Positions 54,126-62,401 of a stretch of DNA of 64,000 nt are shown in pieces (position 1 is the first letter of the stretch; each line of letters starts with the position of its first letter). The stretch spans positions 620,001-684,000 of the forward strand of contig JARJHS010000002.1 in NCBI GenBank assembly GCA_029269725.1. The letters are read 5' to 3'. The notes beneath the pieces were generated by a model. That model saw only the letters and a program-made list of their open reading frames with translations, searched no databases and was not told where the DNA came from. The stretch is from Pollutibacter soli. Lineage in GTDB: Bacteria; Bacteroidota; Bacteroidia; Chitinophagales; Chitinophagaceae. A program made the translations under genes and the position numbers.

Positions 54126-55107
54126 GATTTATCTCGGGTATTTCGATAACAAAAACAACACCGGAAGGTTGATTATCGCGTACATAGATACTTCCTCCAT
54201 GGTCCTCAATAATCTTTCTTGTCAGGTATAAACCAAGACCGGTACCTTTTGTATTCCTGGTGTTCTCATTACCAATTCGATAGAATTTATCAAATATTTT
54301 CTTTTTTTCGGCATCGGGAATACCACTGCCGGTATCAGCAACTTCAATGACGCAATTATTTCCATTCCTTGCTGTACGAATCTCTACTGCAGCTGCAGGT
54401 TGAGAGTATTTGAGTGCATTTTCCAGGAGGTTGTTGATAGCGAGCCTTAGCATCAGGCTGTCGCCACTTACATACAGCTCCTCATTCATTACTTTCCGGA
54501 TATCCCTTTTTTGAAAACGACGGGCAAATTCTCCGGCCGATTCATTGACTACATCATTTAAAGAGAGTTTTTCACTGGTCAGCTGAAAAGAGCCCGCTTC
54601 AAGTTGTGAACTCAGCAAAATATTATTACAAAGATCGTTCAATCGGTTCGTCTCTTCCAGGGTCTTGCCGATGATATTATCAACTTGAGTGGTATCGAGA
54701 CGGTGACGCCTGAGCGTTTCGAGATTGAGTTTCGTGACGGCGATGGGCGTCTTCAATTCATGTGTCACCGCCATCATAAAGTTCTGCTGCTGGGCATTCA
54801 GTGTGATCTGTTTTTTTACCGAACGATATACAAATATTGCAGCAACGATTGTGACGGCCAGGAACGTAATACCCTCGCTGGCGAATTGTGCAATTTTTCT
54901 GGAACGCTGACTGAGGAGATTATCCAGCTGCTGCCGATAATCGTTTGCGGATGGATTCAGCATTCCTTCTTTGATGGCGAAATTTGCCTCATTCAGGTTC
55001 CATAATTCAATATACCACCATGCCAGCGCTGCTACGATATAGCACAACAGAAACCAGTAAACGACGGTAGTTACAGCAAGGCGCTTCTTTTTATATATCC
55101 CGAACAT
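54115..55107 (-). CDS. Sensor histidine kinase
   Basis: Membrane histidine kinase, 330 aa. Two helices (about 12-34 and 80-98) flank a small periplasmic sensor region. Then HisKA with VTHELKTPIA (phospho-His near residue 116), the N box NNLLENALKYS, the G1 box DTGSGIP and the G2 box GTGLGLYL. Its start codon overlaps the stop of gldH. The signal is unknown. Same transcription unit as gldH and the response regulator. Confidence 0.94.
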   Translation of the reverse strand: MFGIYKKKRLAVTTVVYWFLLCYIVAALAWWYIELWNLNEANFAIKEGMLNPSANDYRQQLDNLLSQRSRKIAQFASEGITFLAVTIVAAIFVYRSVKKQITLNAQQQNFMMAVTHELKTPIAVTKLNLETLRRHRLDTTQVDNIIGKTLEETNRLNDLCNNILLSSQLEAGSFQLTSEKLSLNDVVNESAGEFARRFQKRDIRKVMNEELYVSGDSLMLRLAINNLLENALKYSQPAAAVEIRTARNGNNCVIEVADTGSGIPDAEKKKIFDKFYRIGNENTRNTKGTGLGLYLTRKIIEDHGGSIYVRDNQPSGVVFVIEIPEINHER

Positions 55108-55574
55108 CAGGATTTTGCTTTTTCAACCCGGAGCCCGACATTTAGTACATGTGGCAACGGATTTTCACGCATGATATGTTCCAGCTTCATGGAATACCTG
55201 CCCGCACGTCTGAATTTGACGGGCTGATTATAAAATAAAATGCGGTGCTCATAAATGTCATCCATCCCTGAGCCCGTCCATTTATTCTGATTGGTCAGTG
55301 GGAAGTCAAATTGTTCTGCCATCAAAGTACTATCGCCCGGAACCTGGCTGGTTGCCTTAACCCAAATATTATTCCATCCGAATGCATCGGTATGTCGAAA
55401 AACAAAAAAGATATTATAGCTCGCTGTTGTGTCTGTAATATCAAAACTGATTTCAGGTTTGAAGTCAGCGTTCCATTGATGGCCCGGAACAAAAACATTC
55501 TTTTCAAAAATTTCAACGGAATTGCACCCGAAGCAGCTCAGCAGGATAAGAGCGGTTAAAATCTGAAATTTCAA
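55107..55574 (-). CDS. gldH: Gliding motility lipoprotein GldH
   Basis: Outer-membrane lipoprotein (155 aa) of the Bacteroidota gliding machinery, close to the type IX secretion system. The signal peptide ends in LLSCFGC (Cys14 or Cys17 lipidated). VFVPGHQWNADFKPEISFDITDT (in parts) and IYEHRILFYNQPVKF and LEHIMRENPLPHVLNVGLRVEK match the family. It is one of the strongest signs that the genome is from the Bacteroidota. It lies between yicC and the kinase gene. Confidence 0.9.
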   Translation of the reverse strand: MKFQILTALILLSCFGCNSVEIFEKNVFVPGHQWNADFKPEISFDITDTTASYNIFFVFRHTDAFGWNNIWVKATSQVPGDSTLMAEQFDFPLTNQNKWTGSGMDDIYEHRILFYNQPVKFRRAGRYSMKLEHIMRENPLPHVLNVGLRVEKAKS

Positions 55575-55627
55575 GATGATGGATTTATTGCAATATTACT
55601 ACAGGAACAGCTTACCGCCATGGTTGG

Positions 55628-56503
55628 TCACAATACATTCAATACCTGTTCTTTGGCTTTCTCCAGTTCATCCTTCATCAGTACTACTGATTTCTGGATT
55701 TCGGAATCGTATGCCTTCGCACCTGTCGTATTGATCTCACGGCCGATCTCCTGCAAAATGAATGAAAGCTTTTTCCCTTTCACATCTTCATTTTCAGCCA
55801 GCAACGTTTTAAAATAGTCGCAGTGATTTTTCAGTCTCACCTGCTCTTCAGAAATATCGATTTTTTCTATGTAATAAATCATCTCCTGTTCAAGCCTGTT
55901 CGAATCTGTTTTCTCTGCTCCCACATGTTCGTCAAGAAGTTTAAGAATGTTCTCCCTGATCTTCTGCCTGCGCTGGGGCTCCTGCCGGATGACTTCTTCC
56001 TGTTGAATGCCAATATTTTGAATTCTTAACGAAAGATCTTTTTCAAGTGCTTCGCCCTCGATCACCCTGTGTTGATTGATCGCTTCCAATGCCTGGTCTA
56101 ATACAGTCCTAAACTCCGCCCACTCTTTTTCATTGAAAACATCCGTCGACGGAGTGATCACTTCAGGAAGTTTTAAAATCGATGCGAGCAGCTGCGAAGA
56201 ATCGAGTTTAAGTTCGTCTGACAGCTCCTGCAGAGGTTTAAAATAGGACCTGGCAAGATCCATATTGATAGAAACTGGTTTGACCGCTCCGTTCTGCTTC
56301 AGAGAAATAATACACTCAATACTGCCCCGCACCAGTTTTTCTGAAATGACATTTCGGATATCGAATTCGTAGGGCTTTAGAAGTTGAGGAAGCTTGAGGA
56401 GCATCTCGAACTGCTTACCATTGAGTGATCTTATTTCGATGAGAAATACTTTGTCTCCTACCTGCTGTTCTGCCCTACCATAACCCGTCATTGATTTTAA
56501 CAT
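55628..56503 (-). CDS. yicC: YicC/YloC family endoribonuclease
   Basis: Conserved protein of 291 aa, in E. coli an RNase that affects the RyhB small RNA. The N-terminal signature MLKSMTGYGRAE is intact, as is the C-terminal DUF1732 segment GKKLSFILQEIGREINTTGAKA (in parts). It heads the minus-strand unit yicC-gldH-kinase-regulator. In many Bacteroidota gmk follows yicC; here gldH does. Confidence 0.93.
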   Translation of the reverse strand: MLKSMTGYGRAEQQVGDKVFLIEIRSLNGKQFEMLLKLPQLLKPYEFDIRNVISEKLVRGSIECIISLKQNGAVKPVSINMDLARSYFKPLQELSDELKLDSSQLLASILKLPEVITPSTDVFNEKEWAEFRTVLDQALEAINQHRVIEGEALEKDLSLRIQNIGIQQEEVIRQEPQRRQKIRENILKLLDEHVGAEKTDSNRLEQEMIYYIEKIDISEEQVRLKNHCDYFKTLLAENEDVKGKKLSFILQEIGREINTTGAKAYDSEIQKSVVLMKDELEKAKEQVLNVL

Positions 56504-56852
56504 ATGTTCCTTAAGTTTTTTTGCAAAGTAAGTGAAATAGCCCGCCTTATCTACTTTCCTTTATTTCCGGCCGGCGGTTTCTGATTCCATATTTCTCTTC
56601 CGGCCCGCCTTCATTTTCTTCCTGAAATAAAATCTTTGATGAGTCCTGTGCTGAACTTATACCACAAAAAATTCTAAAGCTCTGCGATAAAAAAATCTGG
56701 TACAGATTCATCAAATAAAATTTGAACGATTTGACGTATTTAATCAAATCTAGTACCAGTCAGTGTTTCAGGGCAATGGAAGAAATTTTTATTCAGAAAT
56801 TTTTTGGATGAAGAGTTGATGGCTGATAGACAATCCGGAAGGAAACTTAACC

Positions 56853-56891
56853 GGTATAAAAAAAATAAAGCCCAGTTTTTGACTGAGCTTT
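56853..56891 (-). terminator. Intrinsic terminator on the minus strand with no gene before it
   Basis: Read on the minus strand: AAAGCTCAG, loop TCAAAAA, CTGGGCTTT, then ATTTTTTTTATA. On the minus-strand RNA all nine positions pair (one as U-G). On the plus strand the same position is an A-C mismatch and the T-run is absent. So it works for minus-strand RNA, although no minus-strand protein gene lies between it and 57198. Confidence 0.8.
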
Positions 56892-57160
56892 GTTATATGA
56901 ATGGGTTAGTAAGTAGTGGGAAATAAAAATTTCCCTCCACAATATTAAAAATAAATTTTTCTATTCAGAAAAATATTTTAATAAATTTTATGCACATTTT
57001 TTTTTGAGGTGTGAATTTCGGACGATCGATTGCATAAGGAAGAACATTCTGAAGTGTCAGAATTCATTACCTTCTTTTTCTTTCTTCGCATGAAATGCAA
57101 TAACGATTAATTGGAAAGAATTTGATTTCCATTTAAAATGGTCATCCTCATTTTTTGAAA
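56853..57160 (-). ncRNA. Candidate small RNA upstream of the lpxD-like gene
   Basis: Inferred transcript from a minus-strand -7 element (57166-57173) to the terminator at 56853-56891, about 300 nt. Contains the GGGAAAT/ATTTCCC hairpin near its 3' end. No open frame with protein character. Family not recognised. Confidence 0.4.
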
Positions 57161-57165
57161 GAGAG

Positions 57166-57173
57166 CAAACCTA
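57166..57173 (-). promoter_or_regulatory. Minus-strand -7 element (TAGGTTTG) for the candidate small RNA
   Basis: Exact TAnnTTTG on the minus strand. It overlaps by two bases the plus-strand element TAACTTTG at 57172-57179, so the two promoters would compete. A TTTTG -33 candidate lies only 12 bases away, which is short. Confidence 0.4.
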
Positions 57174-57179
57174 ACTTTG
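57172..57179 (+). promoter_or_regulatory. Plus-strand -7 element (TAACTTTG) for the lpxD-like gene
   Basis: Exact TAnnTTTG, 19 bases before the ATG at 57199. A TTTTTTG lies at 57151-57157, 14 bases upstream, somewhat close for a -33 element. Confidence 0.5.
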
Positions 57180-57198
57180 TCAACTCAAAAAGTAACGC

Positions 57199-58149
57199 AT
57201 GAAATTTCCTACTCCAGTTCCAGTAAGTGATATCGCCAGATTGATAGGGGCCGAATTGAAAGGCAATACAACAGGTCTGGTTACAGGAATAAATGAAATT
57301 CATAAAGTAGAACAAGGAGATCTCGCATTCGTTGATCATCCGAAGTACTATACAAAATGCATTCAGTCTGCTGCGACATTTATCATCATCAATACGGTAA
57401 CTGATTTTCCCGAGGGAAAAGCTTTATTGGTTGTTGATAAACCATTCGAAGCTTATCTTACCATCGTAAAACATTTCAGACCGTTTACTCCTCTTACCAC
57501 ACCGGTTAGTCCAGATCTTACAAAAGGTGAAGGAACAGTAATTTATCCGGGTGCAGTGATTGGCAACAATGTGAAAATCGGTTCAGATTGTATCATTCAT
57601 CCGCAGGTTACTATTCTTGATCATACCATCATTGGTGACCGGGTGGTTATTCAGGCCGGTACTGTTATTGGCTCAGATGCATTTTATTATAACACTGATA
57701 AGAAGCGGGAGGTATGGTATAAAAAAATGCTGAGCTGCGGCGATGTGGTCATTGAAGATGATGTGGAGATCGGTGCTTCATGTACTATCGACAGAGGTGT
57801 GACCAACAGCACGGTCATTGGTCGGGGTACCAGGATTGATAATATGGTACACATTGGTCATGATACAGTGATCGGAAAAAATTGTCTTATCGCTGCACAG
57901 GTGGGTATAGCGGGCGCGGTTAACATCGAGGATGGGGTAGTCATCTGGGGGCAGGTGGGTATCAGCAAGACACTCACGATCGGAAAGAATGCTGTTCTTA
58001 TGGCACAATCCGGAGTACCATCTTCTTTGCCCGGTGATAAAGTTTATTTTGGATACCCGGCAGAAGATGCCATCACCAAAAAAAGAGAGCTGGTCTGGAT
58101 CAAACGAATTCCTGAGATATGGGAAAAATTAAAAAAACTGGAAAGATAA
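57199..58149 (+). CDS. lpxD: LpxD-like UDP-3-O-acylglucosamine N-acyltransferase
   Basis: Left-handed beta-helix acyltransferase for lipid A, 316 aa. An N-terminal UDP-binding-like domain (about 1-105) includes DLAFVDHPKYY, then many hexapeptide turns (TVIYPGAVIGNNVKIGSDCIIH, in parts) and the active-site region VHIGHDTVIGKNCLIAAQVGIAG with the conserved His. Bacteroidota carry LpxD paralogues of this shorter size beside the canonical one, so it could be the paralogue. Its stop codon lies in the loop of a bidirectional terminator. Confidence 0.85.
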   Translation: MKFPTPVPVSDIARLIGAELKGNTTGLVTGINEIHKVEQGDLAFVDHPKYYTKCIQSAATFIIINTVTDFPEGKALLVVDKPFEAYLTIVKHFRPFTPLTTPVSPDLTKGEGTVIYPGAVIGNNVKIGSDCIIHPQVTILDHTIIGDRVVIQAGTVIGSDAFYYNTDKKREVWYKKMLSCGDVVIEDDVEIGASCTIDRGVTNSTVIGRGTRIDNMVHIGHDTVIGKNCLIAAQVGIAGAVNIEDGVVIWGQVGISKTLTIGKNAVLMAQSGVPSSLPGDKVYFGYPAEDAITKKRELVWIKRIPEIWEKLKKLER

Positions 58150-58167
58150 TTTCCAGTTTTCTTTTTT
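58134..58167. terminator. Bidirectional intrinsic terminator overlapping the lpxD stop
   Basis: Perfect 11-bp inverted repeat AAAACTGGAAA (58134-58144) and TTTCCAGTTTT (58150-58160), loop GATAA holding the lpxD TAA stop, then CTTTTTT on the plus strand. On the minus strand the stem is followed by TTTAATTTTT, serving the convergent gene at 58203. Confidence 0.85.
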
Positions 58168-58202
58168 AGATACCTGCTCCCGCAGATAGAATAAATCTGA
58201 TA

Positions 58203-59279
58203 TTATTTCGGCTCGTAGTTGTACGGAAGAAAATCAGCGAGCTTCTCCCAGCTCCAGTAACCTAAGGATAGCAGATCTTTCTGATCATAGAAATATCCAT
58301 TTTCTTCGATCACGATCGCATCAGCAAAATCAACTACAGAAATCTGTATGGTTGTACCTGCAGCAAGTTTATTTACGACCAGGTATTTTGCTTCCGGTTT
58401 TTCTTCGCTGTAGACGACTCTCAATTTTCCTGGAAAACGAAGTTCCACGTCCCTGTTGTCCATTACTTCATATACGGCAGAATCATAAGGATTGAGCAGA
58501 GGACGAGGCTTTTCATTCCCTGCGCGGATGAGCTCTAATTTATAGCCATTTTCTTTAAGGGTGCTATCATAATAACAACGCATGAAATGCAGTACCGAAC
58601 CATAATAGGCTTTCTCACGATTCTTCTCCCAGGTAGTGCTGTCCTCCTCACTTCCCTTCATTTCCTCAAAAAATGGAAAGCCTGTGGTTTGAGTAAGTCC
58701 CGAACCATACTCGTGAATAAACGAATCAAGCTGGTACCTGATGGTATATCCTAAAGCACTATTGATGATCCTGATCTCTTCTTTCGAACTCACTTTTAAA
58801 CGGTTTTTTTTCTTGCTGAAGAAAAACCGGAGTGATTCCGGATTTTCAATTTTACAGCTCGCGCTGTTCTCGGTCAAACCTAAAAACTGCTCCCTGAAAA
58901 AATCGCCGTATTTCACCCAGCCGTCCTTTACCTCATTGGTAACGGTAATGGATACTTCTTCGAGGCTCTTATCTTTTTGCTTAAGCTCAATCACCAGGTT
59001 TTTTACATTTTCTGTAGAAGAGTTGATACGTTGACTTATCGTTTCATATCCACTGAATGAAACCACCAGGTCGTATCCTCCATTGGGTAAATAAAGCGTA
59101 AATATTCCCTCTGCATTGGTTGCCGTTCCGAAAGTGGTATTCTGGCAAAATACAGACGCACCCTGTAATGTTGCGCCGGTTGATTTGTCTACAACTTTCC
59201 CTGTAGCAACGAATGATTGTCCGACGACCGTGGTGACTACGCTCCAGCTGATCAGTGTCAATATTATTTTGAATCGCAT
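58203..59279 (-). CDS. Exported protein with CarboxypepD_reg-like domain
   Basis: Exported protein of about 358 aa. The signal peptide (RFKIILTLISWSVVTTVVGQ) precedes a beta-sandwich CarboxypepD_reg-like/TonB plug-type domain: VATGKVVDKSTGATLQGASVFCQN (in parts), FGTATNAEGIFTLYLPNGGYDLVVSFSGYE. This is the domain at the start of SusC-like receptors, but here no barrel follows. The rest (about 120-358) is not recognised. Start at 59279 (MRFK) is preferred to 59300 (MKGYFLY). Function unknown, cell-envelope location likely. Confidence 0.8.
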   Translation of the reverse strand: MRFKIILTLISWSVVTTVVGQSFVATGKVVDKSTGATLQGASVFCQNTTFGTATNAEGIFTLYLPNGGYDLVVSFSGYETISQRINSSTENVKNLVIELKQKDKSLEEVSITVTNEVKDGWVKYGDFFREQFLGLTENSASCKIENPESLRFFFSKKKNRLKVSSKEEIRIINSALGYTIRYQLDSFIHEYGSGLTQTTGFPFFEEMKGSEEDSTTWEKNREKAYYGSVLHFMRCYYDSTLKENGYKLELIRAGNEKPRPLLNPYDSAVYEVMDNRDVELRFPGKLRVVYSEEKPEAKYLVVNKLAAGTTIQISVVDFADAIVIEENGYFYDQKDLLSLGYWSWEKLADFLPYNYEPK

Positions 59280-59316
59280 ATACAGAAAATAACCCTTCAT
59301 GCCCGCAAATATTGCT

Positions 59317-60321
59317 CTACCTGGTCATTTTAACCAAATATTCACTGCAATACTGACTGATGGATTCTGAGAGAGGTTTGAACTCAAAACCAGGTAAATA
59401 TTTTTTGATTTTTTCTGAGCTGAAATTAACATGAAGTTGTGCTATTTCAGCAGTCTCGCGGGTGAGTAATGGGTCTTTACCGGTGAATAATTTTTTTATT
59501 GCTTCGAGTCTCCATACAATGCCTGCAAGAAATTTATTAGCCCGAAGACGTGGTGGGCGCTTTTTAAAAGCGGAAGCCATCGTATCGAAGAGAGATTTAT
59601 ACGACCTGTTTTCAGCAGATAAAATAAATCTTTCGCCCGAGATATCACTTTTCATCAGCAGGTACATCGCCCTTGCCACATCGGCTGCATCAACAAATCC
59701 TCCGGATCCATCACTGTACCAGGGAAATTCATCATAGGCATTTTTAAATGTTGCTGCAGATCCTTTGTCCCATCCTGCAAATCCTAATATTACTGTCGGG
59801 TTCACGATGGCGGCTTCAAGTCCCTCACCAACCCCGCGCCATACTTCGAGCTCAGCAAGATATTTTGATTGACCGTATGCTGACAGCCCCGACTCCTCTT
59901 CCCACTTTACCTCTTCCGTCACCGTCATGTAATCACGCTTTCTTCCGAGTGCCGATACTGAACTGACATGAATCATTTTTCTGACACCGGCACTGAGTGC
60001 AGCATTTACAATATTTGCAGTACACTCCACATTGGTCTTCAATAACTCTTTCTTACGCGATGGATTAAACGAAACAAGGCCTGCGCAGTGATAGATTTCT
60101 GCTATGCCCTGCATACAATCTTCGACAAATAAAACATCTTCAAGTTCTCCCTGTACCCAGTCCACATTTGCATCCTTCGGAATATCAAGCCACTCGGGAA
60201 TTTTATTCCGATAGATCGCCCTGATAGGTTGGCCTTTGCCGGCAAGTTCCTTCAGGAGGTAGCTACCAAGTAAGCCTGTACCACCTGTGACCAGAATTAT
60301 TTCATCAATATTATTTGACAT
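59317..60321 (-). CDS. NAD-dependent epimerase/dehydratase (extended SDR)
   Basis: Rossmann enzyme of 334 aa. ILVTGGTGLLGSYLLKEL is the cofactor loop, YHCAGLVSFNPSRKKELLKTNVE and IHVSSVSALG follow, and YGQSKYLAELEVW holds the YxxxK pair. The pattern resembles dihydroflavonol-reductase/cinnamoyl-CoA-reductase-like sugar or steroid oxidoreductases of bacteria. Substrate unknown. Minus strand, 36 bases from the 3-hydroxyacyl-CoA dehydrogenase gene. Confidence 0.88.
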   Translation of the reverse strand: MSNNIDEIILVTGGTGLLGSYLLKELAGKGQPIRAIYRNKIPEWLDIPKDANVDWVQGELEDVLFVEDCMQGIAEIYHCAGLVSFNPSRKKELLKTNVECTANIVNAALSAGVRKMIHVSSVSALGRKRDYMTVTEEVKWEEESGLSAYGQSKYLAELEVWRGVGEGLEAAIVNPTVILGFAGWDKGSAATFKNAYDEFPWYSDGSGGFVDAADVARAMYLLMKSDISGERFILSAENRSYKSLFDTMASAFKKRPPRLRANKFLAGIVWRLEAIKKLFTGKDPLLTRETAEIAQLHVNFSSEKIKKYLPGFEFKPLSESISQYCSEYLVKMTR

Positions 60322-60356
60322 CCCTCCTGATTGGAATTGAATTGCTGAATATACTT

Positions 60357-61208
60357 TTAGTTGCCGTAATCATAATATCCTTTGCCAGTCTTTTTGCCGA
60401 GCTCACCCTTTTCTACTTTTTCAATTTGTAGAGCGGAAGGCTTAAACCGTATTGCCTGATCGAAAGAATTATAAAGCGATATCGTAACAGCGAGATTGAC
60501 ATCATTACCAATAAAATCCATCAGTTTGAAAGGGCCCATTTTAAATCCTGAAGATTCCATCAGAGCATCCAGCCGGGACATCGATACTGATTGGTCTTCT
60601 ACAAGCTTCAATGATTCTAAATAGAAATGCCTGGCAACCCTATTGACAATAAATCCCGGCGCGTCTTTACATACTACCGGCGTTTTTTTTATATCGATAA
60701 TGAATGAAACTGCCTGTTCAATGATTTCGGGTTTTGTTTTTTCTGTTCTGACCACCTCTACAAGTTTCATCACCGGAGCAGGATTGAAAAAATGCAGTCC
60801 GCAAAATCTTTCGGGCATATTCGTAGCACCTGCAATGGAAGTGACAGACAGTGAAGAAGTATTACTCGCAAAAATTGTTTCAGTTGAGTTTATGGAAGTC
60901 AGCGTTCGGAAAAGCTGTGTCTTGATTTCCATTACTTCAGCAACAGCTTCAATGACCAGATCAGATCTGCATTCGTTGATGTCATTTGTAAAACGAATAC
61001 CTGCAAATGCTTTTTCCTTTTGTTCGAAAGATATTTTTCCTTTCTCCACCATTACATTCAACTGTTTTTGAATGGACTGGCGTGCTTTTTCAAGAACGGC
61101 GCTGTTGATATCAAATAATATTGTCGTATAACCACAAACCGCGATTGCCTGCGCAATCCCACTGCCCATCGTACCTACACCACATATGGCTACTGATCGG
61201 ATTTGCAT
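60357..61208 (-). CDS. 3-hydroxybutyryl-CoA dehydrogenase-like
   Basis: NAD-dependent 3-hydroxyacyl-CoA dehydrogenase, stand-alone short form of 283 aa. CGVGTMGSGIAQAI binds NAD, ASNTSSLSVTSIA and LHFFNPAPVMKLVEVV carry the catalytic Ser/Asn/His/Glu set, and GKKTGKGYYDY closes the C-terminal domain. Acts in butyrate-type or fatty-acid metabolism. Its neighbours do not add to the pathway. Confidence 0.93.
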   Translation of the reverse strand: MQIRSVAICGVGTMGSGIAQAIAVCGYTTILFDINSAVLEKARQSIQKQLNVMVEKGKISFEQKEKAFAGIRFTNDINECRSDLVIEAVAEVMEIKTQLFRTLTSINSTETIFASNTSSLSVTSIAGATNMPERFCGLHFFNPAPVMKLVEVVRTEKTKPEIIEQAVSFIIDIKKTPVVCKDAPGFIVNRVARHFYLESLKLVEDQSVSMSRLDALMESSGFKMGPFKLMDFIGNDVNLAVTISLYNSFDQAIRFKPSALQIEKVEKGELGKKTGKGYYDYGN

Positions 61209-61249
61209 AGGTATATTTTAATCGACCGGTTGATTGTGGAATAACTAAC

Positions 61250-62281
61250 TCAGTTGGCGGCAGTAAACTGTCGGAGAAAACGAACATCATTTTCGCTGAA
61301 CAGGCGAATGTCAGTAATTCCGTATTTAAGAAGTGCGGGTCTTTCAATGCCCATTCCAAAAGCGAAACCTGAATATTTTTCGGGATCGATATTACAGTTT
61401 TCAAGCACTTTCGGGTGAACCATTCCGCAACCCAATATTTCCAGCCATCCGGTGCGTTTACAAACAGCGCATCCTTCGCCACCGCAGAGAAGACAACTGA
61501 TATCCATTTCTGCACTCGGCTCGGTGAACGGGAAATAGCTTGGCCGGAACCTGATCCTGATGTCTTCACCAAACATTTCCTTCACAAAGAAGTAAAGGGT
61601 TTGTTTCAGATCGGCGAATGAAACCTCTTCTGCGATGTATAAACCTTCGACCTGGTGAAAGAAACAATGCGAGCGGGCGCTTACAGTTTCGTTTCTGTAT
61701 ACGCGACCAGGACAAATGATTCGTATAGGTAATTTCCCTTTTTCCATTTCCCTGATCTGTACATTGCTTGTATGCGTGCGCAATAGCCAGTCGGGATTTT
61801 TTGATAGATAAAATGTATCCTGCATATCACGGGCCGGATGATTTTCATCTAAATTCAATGCAGTGAAATTGTGCCAGTCGTCTTCGATTTCAGGACCTTC
61901 AGCAACAGCAAAACCAAGGCGTTGAAAAATACTCACTATGCGGTTGCGCATAAGCGTTATGGGGTGCCTGCTTCCAACCCCGATAGGGTCTCCGGGAAGA
62001 CTATAATCCACCAATGGAACTGAACTTGGCTTTCCATTCGAAGAAAGTTCTTTTACTGCTTCATACTTTTCTTCTGCCAGCTGTTTAAATCCATTCAGGA
62101 TGAGCCCAAACGATTTCCTGTTCTCGGCAGGAATATCTTTCATACTGCCCATCAGATTTTTAACAACACCTTTTGCCCCCAGGAACCGTATCCTGAAAGC
62201 TTCGAGTTTATCCGCATTGTCCAGCTCCGCAGCACTGATTTCTTTTTTATAATCTTCTATCTGTTGCAGAATATCTTCCAT
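61250..62281 (-). CDS. pheS: Phenylalanyl-tRNA synthetase alpha subunit
   Basis: Class II aminoacyl-tRNA synthetase catalytic subunit, 343 aa. Motif 2 region PIRIICPGRVYRNETVSARSHCFFHQVEGL (in parts) and motif 3 GFAFGMGIERPALLKYGI are present, with the phenylalanine pocket FRPSYFPFTEPSAEMD. The beta subunit pheT is not adjacent in this window. An exact -7 promoter match lies just upstream. Confidence 0.97.
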   Translation of the reverse strand: MEDILQQIEDYKKEISAAELDNADKLEAFRIRFLGAKGVVKNLMGSMKDIPAENRKSFGLILNGFKQLAEEKYEAVKELSSNGKPSSVPLVDYSLPGDPIGVGSRHPITLMRNRIVSIFQRLGFAVAEGPEIEDDWHNFTALNLDENHPARDMQDTFYLSKNPDWLLRTHTSNVQIREMEKGKLPIRIICPGRVYRNETVSARSHCFFHQVEGLYIAEEVSFADLKQTLYFFVKEMFGEDIRIRFRPSYFPFTEPSAEMDISCLLCGGEGCAVCKRTGWLEILGCGMVHPKVLENCNIDPEKYSGFAFGMGIERPALLKYGITDIRLFSENDVRFLRQFTAAN

Positions 62282-62285
62282 ACGG

Positions 62286-62293
62286 CAAAGATA
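62286..62293 (-). promoter_or_regulatory. Bacteroidota-type -7 element (TATCTTTG) for pheS
   Basis: Exact TAnnTTTG on the minus strand, only five bases upstream of the pheS start codon. That would make the message nearly leaderless if used. No -33 seen. Confidence 0.35.
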
Positions 62294-62376
62294 ATGATTC
62301 GCTTCTTACAGCTGTTTTTACACAGCTGGGTACAACTTTTTGGGGTTTTTATGAATTGTATTAAGACTGAATGGTT

Positions 62377-62384
62377 TAGGTTTG
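62377..62384 (+). promoter_or_regulatory. Bacteroidota-type promoter (TTG, 18 bases, TAGGTTTG) for the ureohydrolase-like gene
   Basis: Exact -7 element with a TTG at 62356-62358 at a suitable 18-base spacing. Start codon 18 bases downstream. The best-formed promoter in the window. Confidence 0.6.
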
Positions 62385-62401
62385 TCTGAAAATTTCCGGA
62401 T

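Larger units (their letters stand above)
56504..57198. other. 695-base divergent intergenic region yicC / lpxD-like
   Basis: No protein gene is convincing. It contains a minus-strand -7 match CAAATCTA (56745-56752) with a CAA 21 bases further, which would drive yicC. It also holds an orphan minus-strand terminator (56853-56891), a perfect 7-bp hairpin with GGGAAAT/ATTTCCC near 56918-56935, and overlapping divergent -7 elements at 57166-57179. A 66-codon frame at 56547-56747 lacks any protein-like pattern. Confidence 0.6.

Noticed and set aside
53418-55107. PorX/PorY regulators of type IX secretion, because gldH is adjacent
   Set aside because: The response regulator has an OmpR winged helix instead of the PglZ-like effector domain of PorX.
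56547-56747. A 66-codon minus-strand frame in the yicC/lpxD gap
   Set aside because: No recognisable domain and low-complexity composition; it looks like chance in an A/T-rich gap.
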